From positions 1-57,814 of the forward strand of contig PDRJ01000034.1 of NCBI GenBank assembly GCA_002748065.1: a stretch of DNA of 57,814 nt. The letters are read 5' to 3'. This document shows, in pieces, positions 39,576 to 47,427 of this stretch. The stretch is from Bacteroidota bacterium. Lineage in GTDB: Bacteria > Bacteroidota > Bacteroidia > Bacteroidales > BM520. The notes under the pieces were generated by a model that saw nothing but the letters and a program-made list of their open reading frames with translations, was not told the origin of the DNA and did no database searches. The stretch's first letter is position 1, and the number at the start of each line of letters is the position of its first letter. Position numbers and translations under genes: made by a program.

Positions 39576-42500
39576 ATGAGAATTCCTGAAATAGCAGTAA
39601 AAAAACCGATCTCCACAGCCATGGTCTTTTTGGCCATATTCGTGGTGGGGATCATCTCGTTCCGGTTTTTACCGTTGGATGTCATGCCGGAGCTTGAGAT
39701 ACCATCACTGACAGTTATCACAGTGTATCCCGGTGCCAGCGCCGAAGAGGTGGAAGAGCAGGTTTCAAAGGTCCTTGAGGCCACCCTGGCAACCACAAGC
39801 CACCTGAAAGAGATCACCTCTACCTCCAAAGAGAATGTTTCGTTTGTGCAGATGCAGTTTTCCTGGGGCACCAATGCCACGGAAGCCGCCAGCAATGCCC
39901 GTGATATTCTGGACGGTGTTTCAGCACACCTCCCTGATGGAGCCAGAAAGCCCATTATCTATAAGATTAACAGCTCTATGATGCCGGTATTGATATACGG
40001 TGTCAGTGCCAATGAGAATTATTATGGACTAGATAAGATCCTGGAAGAGAAAATTGCAGCCCCCCTGCGTAAAGCGGATGGTGTGGGTACCGTAATTTAC
40101 CTGGGGCAACCACGGCGTGAAATTATGGTCATGACAGACCCCATGAAACTGAAAGCCTATAACCTGTCGGTTAACCAACTGGCTACGATCCTAAAGGCTG
40201 AAAATATTTCCATTCCCGGAGGAAGTATTAAGGTGGGTGCACGCGATTTTTCCATCCATGTACCAGGAGAATTCAGCTCGGTGGAAGAAATTTGTAATAT
40301 TCCATTGGTGAACTTCAATAACCAGATAATACGCTTGAACGATGTCGCCACGGTAGAAGATAGTTTTGCGGAGGATGATGAAATTGCACGAAACATGCGT
40401 GGGGAAGGTGCTGCCCTGATGATTCAGAAGCAGAGTGGCGAAAACACCCTTGAAGTAGTGCGTTCGGTACGGGCCAAAATGGAAGAAGTACGAAAAAACC
40501 TTCCTCCAGATGTGAAAATAGATGAGGTCATCGCTACAGATGAAATTGTTACCGAAACCCTATCCAGCCTGGCCTCTTCCCTGTTTTGGGCTATGGTTTT
40601 TGTGATCATTGTGGTGTTTATGTTTTTAAGAGAGTGGAAAGGCAGTTTTATTGTCTTTCTAACCATCCCTTTTTCGCTTATTGCTGCAATTATTGCCATG
40701 TATGCCATGGGATGGACCATCAATATTTTCTCCATGCTTTCATTGATCATTGCCATCGGTATGGTTGTGGATAACGCTATTGTTGTACTGGAGAACATTA
40801 CCCGGCACATTGAGCAGGGTGCCAGACCCAAAGAGGCAGCTATTTTCGGTACTTCTGAGATGGGACGCGCCATTGCTGCTTCCACACTAACCACCATCAT
40901 GGTGTTTTTGCCGATGATTTTCATGGGCGGTATTGTAGGTATCCTCTTTAAACAACTGGCAATTCTAACCGCAATAACCATGGTTGCATCGCTATTTACC
41001 GCTCTTGCACTTACGCCCATGGTATCATCGCAGTTGCTCAAAGGGCGAAAGAAAGGCGTTGAACACAGGCATTCAATGATGTATCGTGCGGGTGAAGCTT
41101 CGTTAAGGGCCATCGAGAAGGTCTATAAACGAATATTGAAGTGGACCGTGAACCACAAATTGGTGACACTTATTCTTGCGGTAGTTATACTGGGGTTAAC
41201 AGCCTGGTTTGCGAAAAATACGGGAACGGATTACATCCCAAATTTCGATGCAAGTGACCTGGTTGTTGTAATGGAAACACCCGTCGGAACCGCTGCAGCA
41301 GAAACCGACAAAGTAGCGCAAAAGGTGATGGATATTATTGTTGAAGAGGTTCCTGAACGCGTTGAAGGTACATTGGTAGAGATTGCCGGTCAGACCAATG
41401 ATGGGGCTCTTACGGCTGTTGGCTTTAAGGAAGGTAAAAACGTGGCTACCATTATTTGTCACCTCGTAAAGCCTGACGAACGGGAACGTTCTGCAAAAGA
41501 GATTGGTGATGTGGTACGTAAACGTGTTGAGGAGATTCCCGGAATCTCAAAGTTCCACGTTACCTCCGGAAACATTCTTATGGGTGCATTGCTAGGGAAC
41601 GAAAAACCCGTTGAGGTGAAGGTACTCGGGCAGTCGTATAAAGCGATGAACCCTGTGGCCCTGGAAATACAGAATTTTATGAGCCAACAATCGTGCTTTG
41701 TGGATATAGAGAACACTATCGACCCGGGAAAACTCGAGCTAAAGGTGAATATCAATCGCCAAAAAGCTTCTGATCTGGGCCTTAACAGCGCAATGATAGG
41801 GATGCAGGTACGGCAATCCATTTATGGTACTGATGCTGGCGATTTTAAAGAAAATGGTGAGCAGTACAGCATTGTGATCCGTTATGATAAGCAATATCGA
41901 CAGTCGGTTGAGGATATCCGTAATATTATGCTCACAACGCTTCACGGCAGTCAGGTGCGTTTGGCAGAAGTTGCACACATTGAGCAGGGCTATGGTCCGC
42001 TGGAGATCAAACGCACCAACCAGGAACGTGTAGTTCGTGTTGCCGGTAACCTGGAGGGATTGAGCCTTGGTGAAGCAAAAGAGATGATGGAAGAATACCT
42101 TGATACCATGGAACTTCCCGAAGGTGTAGAGGTAGAGCTTGCCGGACAGATCAACCAGCAGGACGACAGTTTTGCTGACTTGACGCTGGTACTTATTCTT
42201 GGCGTTTTACTGGTCTATATGGTCATGGCAGGTCAGTTTGAGTCGTTGAAGCACCCCTTTATTATCATGCTTGCTGTGCCATTTATGGCAGTGGGTATAT
42301 TTTTGGCCTTTAAAATCACAGGCCTTACGCTTAGTGTCACCACCTTTATTGGTGTTATTATGCTTACCGGTATTGTGGTAAACAATGGTATTGTGTTGGT
42401 AGACTACACGAACCTGTTGCGTTCACGTGGTAAGAGTGTAAAAGAAGCCGTTACCGAAGCCGGAAGGTCACGTTTACGTCCTGTATTGATGACAACAGCA

Positions 42501-42701
42501 ACAACAATTCTGGCAATGGTGCCCATGGCCTTGTCGCAAGGTATGGGGAAAGAGATGTTCAGCCCGCTGGGAGTAACCATTATCGGAGGATTGTTTATAT
42601 CAACACTGGTAACATTAATATTTGTTCCTACAGTATATGCAGCCTTCCATCACAGAACCATAAAACGAGAAACATTAATGGTAGGAAAGGAGAATGAATA
42701 A
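39576..42701 (+). CDS. RND-family efflux pump, inner-membrane permease
   Basis: Proton-driven pump, 1041 aa, with the family pattern of one transmembrane helix, a large periplasmic domain, six helices, a second periplasmic domain and five helices. Visible: MRIPEIAVKKPISTAMVFLA (TM1), PGASAEEVEEQVSKVLE, TM4 SLIIAIGMVVDNAIVVLENI, and the second-half equivalent GVIMLTGIVVNNGIVLVDY. In TM4 the proton-relay pair has Asp399 followed by Asn, not Asp-Asp as in AcrB. The substrate is not predictable. Downstream, the stop overlaps the PG0541-like start in TAATG. Confidence 0.95.
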   Translation: MRIPEIAVKKPISTAMVFLAIFVVGIISFRFLPLDVMPELEIPSLTVITVYPGASAEEVEEQVSKVLEATLATTSHLKEITSTSKENVSFVQMQFSWGTNATEAASNARDILDGVSAHLPDGARKPIIYKINSSMMPVLIYGVSANENYYGLDKILEEKIAAPLRKADGVGTVIYLGQPRREIMVMTDPMKLKAYNLSVNQLATILKAENISIPGGSIKVGARDFSIHVPGEFSSVEEICNIPLVNFNNQIIRLNDVATVEDSFAEDDEIARNMRGEGAALMIQKQSGENTLEVVRSVRAKMEEVRKNLPPDVKIDEVIATDEIVTETLSSLASSLFWAMVFVIIVVFMFLREWKGSFIVFLTIPFSLIAAIIAMYAMGWTINIFSMLSLIIAIGMVVDNAIVVLENITRHIEQGARPKEAAIFGTSEMGRAIAASTLTTIMVFLPMIFMGGIVGILFKQLAILTAITMVASLFTALALTPMVSSQLLKGRKKGVEHRHSMMYRAGEASLRAIEKVYKRILKWTVNHKLVTLILAVVILGLTAWFAKNTGTDYIPNFDASDLVVVMETPVGTAAAETDKVAQKVMDIIVEEVPERVEGTLVEIAGQTNDGALTAVGFKEGKNVATIICHLVKPDERERSAKEIGDVVRKRVEEIPGISKFHVTSGNILMGALLGNEKPVEVKVLGQSYKAMNPVALEIQNFMSQQSCFVDIENTIDPGKLELKVNINRQKASDLGLNSAMIGMQVRQSIYGTDAGDFKENGEQYSIVIRYDKQYRQSVEDIRNIMLTTLHGSQVRLAEVAHIEQGYGPLEIKRTNQERVVRVAGNLEGLSLGEAKEMMEEYLDTMELPEGVEVELAGQINQQDDSFADLTLVLILGVLLVYMVMAGQFESLKHPFIIMLAVPFMAVGIFLAFKITGLTLSVTTFIGVIMLTGIVVNNGIVLVDYTNLLRSRGKSVKEAVTEAGRSRLRPVLMTTATTILAMVPMALSQGMGKEMFSPLGVTIIGGLFISTLVTLIFVPTVYAAFHHRTIKRETLMVGKENE

Positions 42702-43009
42702 TGAAGATGATATATATAACCTGTAACGTAAGTGTGAAAGAACGCGTTATGGAGCAGTTAGAGGAGTGTGGTGTCAGGGATTTTCAGATCCTGGATCATG
42801 CCGAAGTGAAAAACAAGCTTGGACCACCGCGATACGACACGGATGTATGGCCTGGGTTTAACATTGTATTTATGATGCAAATCTCTGAGGTGGAGAAAGT
42901 GGAGACGGTACTACAACAGCTACGTCGCTTCAATAAGGAGATGGCTTTTAATGAGAGCGAACTACTCACCGTCTGCTCCTGGCCACTGGAGAATTATTTC
43001 TTTGATTAA
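42701..43009 (+). CDS. PG0541-type transporter-associated protein (small, PII-like fold suspected)
   Basis: 102-aa soluble protein translated in overlap with the pump gene. The sequence MKMIYITCNVSVKERVMEQL, DHAEVKNKLGPPRYDTDVWP and FNIVFMMQISEVEKVETVLQ recalls the PG0541 family, named from Porphyromonas gingivalis where it also follows an RND operon. The beta-alpha-beta pattern and short length resemble PII-like regulators. I infer a regulatory or accessory role in pump function; none is proven here. Confidence 0.75.
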   Translation: MKMIYITCNVSVKERVMEQLEECGVRDFQILDHAEVKNKLGPPRYDTDVWPGFNIVFMMQISEVEKVETVLQQLRRFNKEMAFNESELLTVCSWPLENYFFD

Positions 43010-43030
43010 TTTTAGGTCATTTAATGCATT

Positions 43031-43066
43031 AACCCGTCTGGTTCTTGAAATCAGACGGGTTTTTTA
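43031..43066 (+). terminator. Intrinsic terminator of the efflux operon
   Basis: AACCCGTCTG (43031-43040) pairs perfectly with CAGACGGGTT (43052-43061), followed by further T. It lies 21 bases after the PG0541-like stop. Confidence 0.88.
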
Positions 43067-43157
43067 TTATTGAAGCTACAACGCTACCTCAACGTTCACC
43101 CCCTGGTATTCACTGTTTTCTAAATCATTTTCTTTCGTTGTATAGGGTAAAGGCATC

Positions 43158-43859
43158 TTAATTGATCGCATTAAAAGGACGAGAAGCCCTGGTGATCTCC
43201 CGTTTTCCTTTGGGCCCCGGCAGGGATTCAAGGGAAAATCCGGCACCCCGCAAAGCACGCTTCACGGCTCCCTTTGCACTGTATGTCACCAAAACCGCCC
43301 CCGGACGCATGGCTCCATAAACCCGTCGAAACAGCGCCTCACTCCACAACTCCGGTTGAAGGTTGGGCGCAAAGGCATCGTAATAGACCAGATCGAAGTG
43401 CTCCTTTTCCAGTTCAACCGCCTCCATGGAAGCCTCTATTTTATGCAACATAAAATGAGGGCTTACGGGGGCAGGAGTACCCCAGGGAAGGGCATGCATC
43501 TTCTCAAAGACCGCCCCGGCATCTTGTGCCGTCATAAGAGAGGGGTAGTCCAACGCCCGGCAAACGGCTCGCTCCACGGGATAGGCCTCCACCGACACAT
43601 AATGCACCTGCGCTATTCCCAACGAGCGAGTCTCCATAAAAGTCATGAGCGCATTCAACCCCGTACCAAACCCCATCTCAAAAAGGGTTATGGAGGAGGT
43701 TTGAGACGCCACAAACCTCAACCCGGCATTGATAAAGATATGCATGGTCTCCGCCAGTGCACCATGAAAACTGTGGTACGACTCATCAAGGCTGGGAAAG
43801 TACAGGGTCCGGGAGCCATCCTCGGTAATCATAATCTCCGGTTTCTCTCTCTTTTTCAT
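43158..43859 (-). CDS. mnmD: tRNA 5-methylaminomethyl-2-thiouridine methyltransferase (MnmD type)
   Basis: SAM-dependent methyltransferase that finishes the wobble modification mnm5s2U34, 233 aa from ATG 43857-43859 (MKKREKPEIMITEDGSRTL); ATGs 24 and 30 bases earlier are also possible. Markers are the substrate segment DESYHSFHGALAETMHIFIN, the SAM loop LFEMGFGTGLNALMTF, the active-site YYDAFAPNLQPELWS and the late VLVTYSAKGAVKRALRGAGF. It stands alone, without the FAD oxidoreductase half of bifunctional MnmC, as is usual outside Proteobacteria. Confidence 0.9.
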   Translation of the reverse strand: MKKREKPEIMITEDGSRTLYFPSLDESYHSFHGALAETMHIFINAGLRFVASQTSSITLFEMGFGTGLNALMTFMETRSLGIAQVHYVSVEAYPVERAVCRALDYPSLMTAQDAGAVFEKMHALPWGTPAPVSPHFMLHKIEASMEAVELEKEHFDLVYYDAFAPNLQPELWSEALFRRVYGAMRPGAVLVTYSAKGAVKRALRGAGFSLESLPGPKGKREITRASRPFNAIN

Positions 43860-44004
43860 ACAGATCTTCCCTTTGAGTCCCATTACCATGGAATCCCGTT
43901 AGCCACCATCTCAACCAACTGGTTAATTGTGATATTAGCTGTTGAGGAGTTGAGACCACATTACCAGGTCAAAAAAAAACACACAACAAATTAATTTACA
44001 GATA

Positions 44005-44020
44005 ATTAGTAATTACTAAT
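44005..44020. repeat. 16-bp perfect palindrome after the FISUMP gene
   Basis: ATTAGTAATTACTAAT, flanked by further TTAGT/ACTAA units. It lies 10 bases past the stop of the lipoprotein gene; a weak terminator or a simple-sequence repeat are both possible. Confidence 0.4.
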
Positions 44021-44030
44021 CACTAATTGT

Positions 44031-45050
44031 TCATTGCTCGTTATAAACGCACCGCACGGAGAAGCCGTAAGACTTATAACCAGTAAGGCGGTACACATCG
44101 GCGCTGTAATAGTACAGGCTTCGGTACCACGCGTTGTTACTGCCATCCTCCATGGCCGACCACCAGTAGCCATAGTGGCCGACATTGTTGAACGAGCCGT
44201 AGAGGTAACGGTAGCCGCCCGAAAAGGCGGTGAAACCACTCTCATTGGTAGCCCCAGTATTGGGAGTATCCCAATGCGCCGTACCGACCTCCTTCATCTT
44301 TCCACCGGCAACACCTTCTCCCCCCAAATAACCAATAAGCGTTGTCCACTCCCCATCTGTAGGGAGATGCCAACCCTCGGGGCAGATCCCCTGTCCCTCG
44401 GTATTATCCCGCTCCCAGTTATCCCCAATGGCCGCCGCATAGGTATATAAGGCACCATATTCACCATTGAGATTATTATTGTAGTAACAATACGCATCAT
44501 CCGTATTATTATCCGCCAAGGCATACCAGGCCTCGCTACCGGTGATATGAGGGATGGCATCCCCATTGGGATAGTGGGTTACCTTCAGGTTCTCACGCAT
44601 CCAACACTGACCACCAATAAAGACCGTATTATAGTCGTTCCCGTCGACATCGGTCACTGTGGGCATTCCCGGACAAGGTGCGCCATCGATCCCGCCACCA
44701 CCTTCTGTAACGGTTATGTAATGGGTCTTTGTTTCACTATCGGAGTCTTCGCCTTTCACAACCGTTAACGTTACGGTATACTCTCCGGCATCCGTATAGG
44801 TGTGCACGGGATTCGCCTCAAGAGAGGTCGCTCCATCGCCAAAATTCCAGCTCCAGCTCTCAGGATCATACTGTGATTCATTGGTAAAATGCACTTCCAA
44901 TGGAGCATCACCATGCAGAGGTGTCGCAGAGAAACCGGCTACCGGTGGGTTTTCAACCTCCGGCTTTTCACCTTCTGTACAGGCAATAAATAGAGTCATT
45001 ACCAACAGGGAGACAAGGAGAAACCACAAGGAGATCTGTTGATTTTTCAT
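44031..45050 (-). CDS. Surface lipoprotein with a PKD domain and a FISUMP domain
   Basis: 339 aa from ATG 45048-45050 (MKNQQISLWFLLVSLLVMTL). The lipobox LFIAC places the lipid-modified Cys at residue 23. A PKD Ig-like domain spans about residues 40-115 (PPVAGFSATPLHGDAPLEVH, SWSWNFGDGATSLEANPVHT). After a Gly-rich hinge, the rest is a Fibrobacter succinogenes major paralogous domain: DVDGNDYNTVFIGGQCWMRE, CPEGWHLPTDGEWTTLIGYL, GGYRYLYGSFNNVGHYGYWW and the end SFGFSVRC-like YGFSVRCVYNEQ. Such proteins are cell-surface lipoproteins of unclear function, possibly glycan- or protein-binding. Confidence 0.88.
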   Translation of the reverse strand: MKNQQISLWFLLVSLLVMTLFIACTEGEKPEVENPPVAGFSATPLHGDAPLEVHFTNESQYDPESWSWNFGDGATSLEANPVHTYTDAGEYTVTLTVVKGEDSDSETKTHYITVTEGGGGIDGAPCPGMPTVTDVDGNDYNTVFIGGQCWMRENLKVTHYPNGDAIPHITGSEAWYALADNNTDDAYCYYNNNLNGEYGALYTYAAAIGDNWERDNTEGQGICPEGWHLPTDGEWTTLIGYLGGEGVAGGKMKEVGTAHWDTPNTGATNESGFTAFSGGYRYLYGSFNNVGHYGYWWSAMEDGSNNAWYRSLYYYSADVYRLTGYKSYGFSVRCVYNEQ

Positions 45051-45301
45051 GATGTAGGTGTTTAAATTAGCGCTAGCAAAGTTCTGTATTTTTTCCTTAA
45101 AAATAAAGAAATAGGGTATGACTGTCAGAAGGGTATCGCCCCTACGGAGCTTAGCTGCTACGGGGCTTAGCAGCTGCCGGCCTCTGGCTTGATTTAACCG
45201 CAACGTTCACAAAAAGTTATCACTCAACTTCCCTCTTCCATCTTCGGTCTCCCGTCCTCCGTCTTCGGTCTTCACCCCATGTTTCAAGAGGGGGATAACG
45301 C
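45051..45301. other. Gene-free spacer with an inverted repeat and GAAGACCG-type repeats
   Basis: Positions 45153-45160 (AGCTGCTA) pair with 45168-45175 around a 7-base loop, and GCCCC/GGGGC just outside offers an alternative fold; no T-run follows. Positions 45229-45275 hold repeated TCTTCGGTCT-type units, the reverse of the repeats near 36760 and 38410. No gene is seen. Confidence 0.5.
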
Positions 45302-45393
45302 ATTGCTAACGCTACGGGAAAAGCCCCTTATCGCTCGAAAGGAGAAAAATTGCGGTTGTAACGGATCAACACCTTATGAGGCACTCCCTCAAG
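45302..45393 (-). pseudogene. Duplicated 3' tail of the propeller-like gene (gene remnant)
   Basis: 92 bp that differ at only 8 positions from 57078-57169, the last codons and downstream flank of the gene ending at 57104. The remnant reads LEGVPHKVLIRYNRNFSPFE and stops at 45328-45330; the intact copy reads LEGTPHKVLIRYNRNLSPFE. Similarity ends abruptly at 45393, and upstream only MMI precedes it. It is therefore a broken copy, not a gene. Confidence 0.75.
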
Positions 45394-45725
45394 AATCATC
45401 ATAAGTTTTGAACAATCCCCAAAACCAACCGTTATTATTTATATAGTTTCTATCCACAAATTCAGCATTTTGAGCAGCCTCTTCGAGTTCGAGGCTTGCG
45501 GAGGCTGAAATAGGGGCATTTACTGAGGTAAATGACCATTTTGCATAAAACAGGCTGCACCTCAGCAAAATACAAGCCAGCTTACTTTTGCGTTCGGTTT
45601 ACACGATTTTTGAAGACAAGCACCACAAAGAAGTCGGACGTTATAGAGAAACGCTATTCAACTTGCGAAAGTCGAGTTATCTTATCGAATATAAACCCAA
45701 CAAGCTCGCAAAATAGAATCAGGAT
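45394..45725. other. Gene-free spacer before the three-gene surface module
   Basis: Mostly occupied by repeat copy 3 (45468-45657). A TAnnTTTG match, TACTTTTG, lies inside the repeat at 45583-45590 facing the surface genes, without a -33 partner. No other promoter for the module is visible. Confidence 0.45.
45468..45657. repeat. Dispersed intergenic repeat, copy 3 (inverted orientation)
   Basis: 190 bp reverse-oriented to copies 1 and 2. On the minus strand it reads TAGCGTTTCTCTATAACGTC, CGACTTCTTTGTGGTGCTTG, then the internal segment with GCAGCCTGTTTTATGCAAAA, CTATTTCAGCCTCCGCAAGC and GGCTGCTCAAAA. Confidence 0.75.
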
Positions 45726-47417
45726 ATGCTAAAAAGAATCTTTACAAAGCAGTTTTTTCTCGCCACCCTCGCCTGCCTCCTCTATCCGACGATTTTACGG
45801 GCTCAGGATTTGGAAAATCTGGCAAAAAGCGATCCTTTTGATTATTCGGGATCCCTCAACCTTTCATTGAGCCACTACCATTCAAAACTAGGTCAAAACC
45901 TGAGTGTTCCGTGGCAATATGCCATCTCAGCCAATGTGACGCCCTCTTTGTATGGCATTCAGTTACCCATAAATATTTACCTCAACAATTACCAACGGGG
46001 TATTAATCATCCATTCAATTTCTACGGAATCAGTCCCTCTTTCAAATGGGCTAAACTGCATCTGGGGCACAGTTCAATGACATTCTCCCCCTTTACACTC
46101 TCTGGCCAAACCTTTTGGGGCGTTGGCGTGGAATTAACCCCCGGATTTCTCCGATTTTCAGCGCTATACGGAAAATTCAGAAACTATGCCTATTTACCCC
46201 ACGATGATGTCACCAAGACCAGTCTAATCCCATCTTATAAGCGGAAGGGATATGGGCTAAAAATTGGTGTTGGAAGCGATGATACCCATGTGGACTTCAT
46301 CTATTTTAAGGCCAAAGATGACGAAGAGCTTATCAGCCGGGAATTGGATAGCCTGAGGCTGACCCCCAAAGAAAATGCTGTGATTGGGTTAAACGCAAGA
46401 ATGACCCTTTTCAAGAAGTTGAGGTTCCATCTCAACAGTGCCCTAAGCCTCCTCTCCCGAAACACCTTAGAGAGAAGCCTCACAATCCCTGATGAATATA
46501 GCTTTATCACCACCTTCATCGAGCCTAATCTGACAACCACCTTGGGCATTGCAGGCGATGCAGGAGTTCATCTCTTTCTCCGGGGATTTACCCTCGGACT
46601 AAACTATAAAAGAATAGATCCAGACTACCGAAGCCTGGGAAGCAGTTACTTCCTGAATGATCTGGAATCGGTAACGATAGACAATAGCTTTACGGCTTTT
46701 AACCAACGGCTTATGATAAAATCCAGTCTGGGGTTAGGACGAAACAATCTAAGAAGTGATAAAACAGCCACAAGCACAAAGATCATCGGCTCGGTCAATG
46801 CCCATATACGGTTCCATAAGAGTATTCAACTTCAAGTACTCTACAACAATTTTGTGATGGATCAACAACTTAAGATCGTGGATATAAACGACACGCTACA
46901 GTACTCCCAAAACAATCAAATATTCAGAATTGCCCCCGTCTCTACATGGGGCAATGAACAGTTCCGTCATCGGCTGACCAGCTCTTTTGTGCAGTCGGGA
47001 TTCACGACACAGCATGGTTCTTCTTTGGAAGAGACGAACGTACATTCAACAGCAGTAAACCTTGCCTACTACCTCCATCTAAAGGAAGACAATTTATCCA
47101 TAAATACCGGCACATTTTGGAGAAAGTATGAGATCGCTGAGACGAGACAGAGCAACCGGTTAGGGTTCAACCTTGGAGGAAACAAAACTTTCTTCGATAA
47201 AAAGTTCACCGCCAATGCTTCCTATACTTTTAGCACAGGCATCGGGGGGGAAGCAGATTCCTCCATCAGCCATTTTTCAAGGGCAAGCCTCTCTTATAAA
47301 GTAACCCCCAAACAAAATATAAGTTTATCATTCAACTACATACGAAAAACCACGGGATCGGAATTACGCATTAGCGATACCAGGGTATTCCTTCATTATT
47401 CATTCACTCTCAAATAG
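45726..47417 (+). CDS. Outer-membrane beta-barrel-like protein of the surface module
   Basis: 563 aa with a signal peptide (FFLATLACLLYPTILRAQ). The mature chain is rich in alternating amphipathic strands with aromatic ends (SGSLNLSLSHYHSKLGQNLS, GFNLGGNKTFFDKKFTANAS, and a last strand TRVFLHYSFTLK), which suggests an outer-membrane barrel of some 20 or more strands. A segment near residue 75-130 (FYGISPSFKWAKLHLGHSSM) recalls large Bacteroidota outer-membrane proteins, but I cannot name the family. It starts an apparent operon: the giant protein begins 11 bases later. Confidence 0.75.
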   Translation: MLKRIFTKQFFLATLACLLYPTILRAQDLENLAKSDPFDYSGSLNLSLSHYHSKLGQNLSVPWQYAISANVTPSLYGIQLPINIYLNNYQRGINHPFNFYGISPSFKWAKLHLGHSSMTFSPFTLSGQTFWGVGVELTPGFLRFSALYGKFRNYAYLPHDDVTKTSLIPSYKRKGYGLKIGVGSDDTHVDFIYFKAKDDEELISRELDSLRLTPKENAVIGLNARMTLFKKLRFHLNSALSLLSRNTLERSLTIPDEYSFITTFIEPNLTTTLGIAGDAGVHLFLRGFTLGLNYKRIDPDYRSLGSSYFLNDLESVTIDNSFTAFNQRLMIKSSLGLGRNNLRSDKTATSTKIIGSVNAHIRFHKSIQLQVLYNNFVMDQQLKIVDINDTLQYSQNNQIFRIAPVSTWGNEQFRHRLTSSFVQSGFTTQHGSSLEETNVHSTAVNLAYYLHLKEDNLSINTGTFWRKYEIAETRQSNRLGFNLGGNKTFFDKKFTANASYTFSTGIGGEADSSISHFSRASLSYKVTPKQNISLSFNYIRKTTGSELRISDTRVFLHYSFTLK

Positions 47418-47427
47418 GTAACGTACG

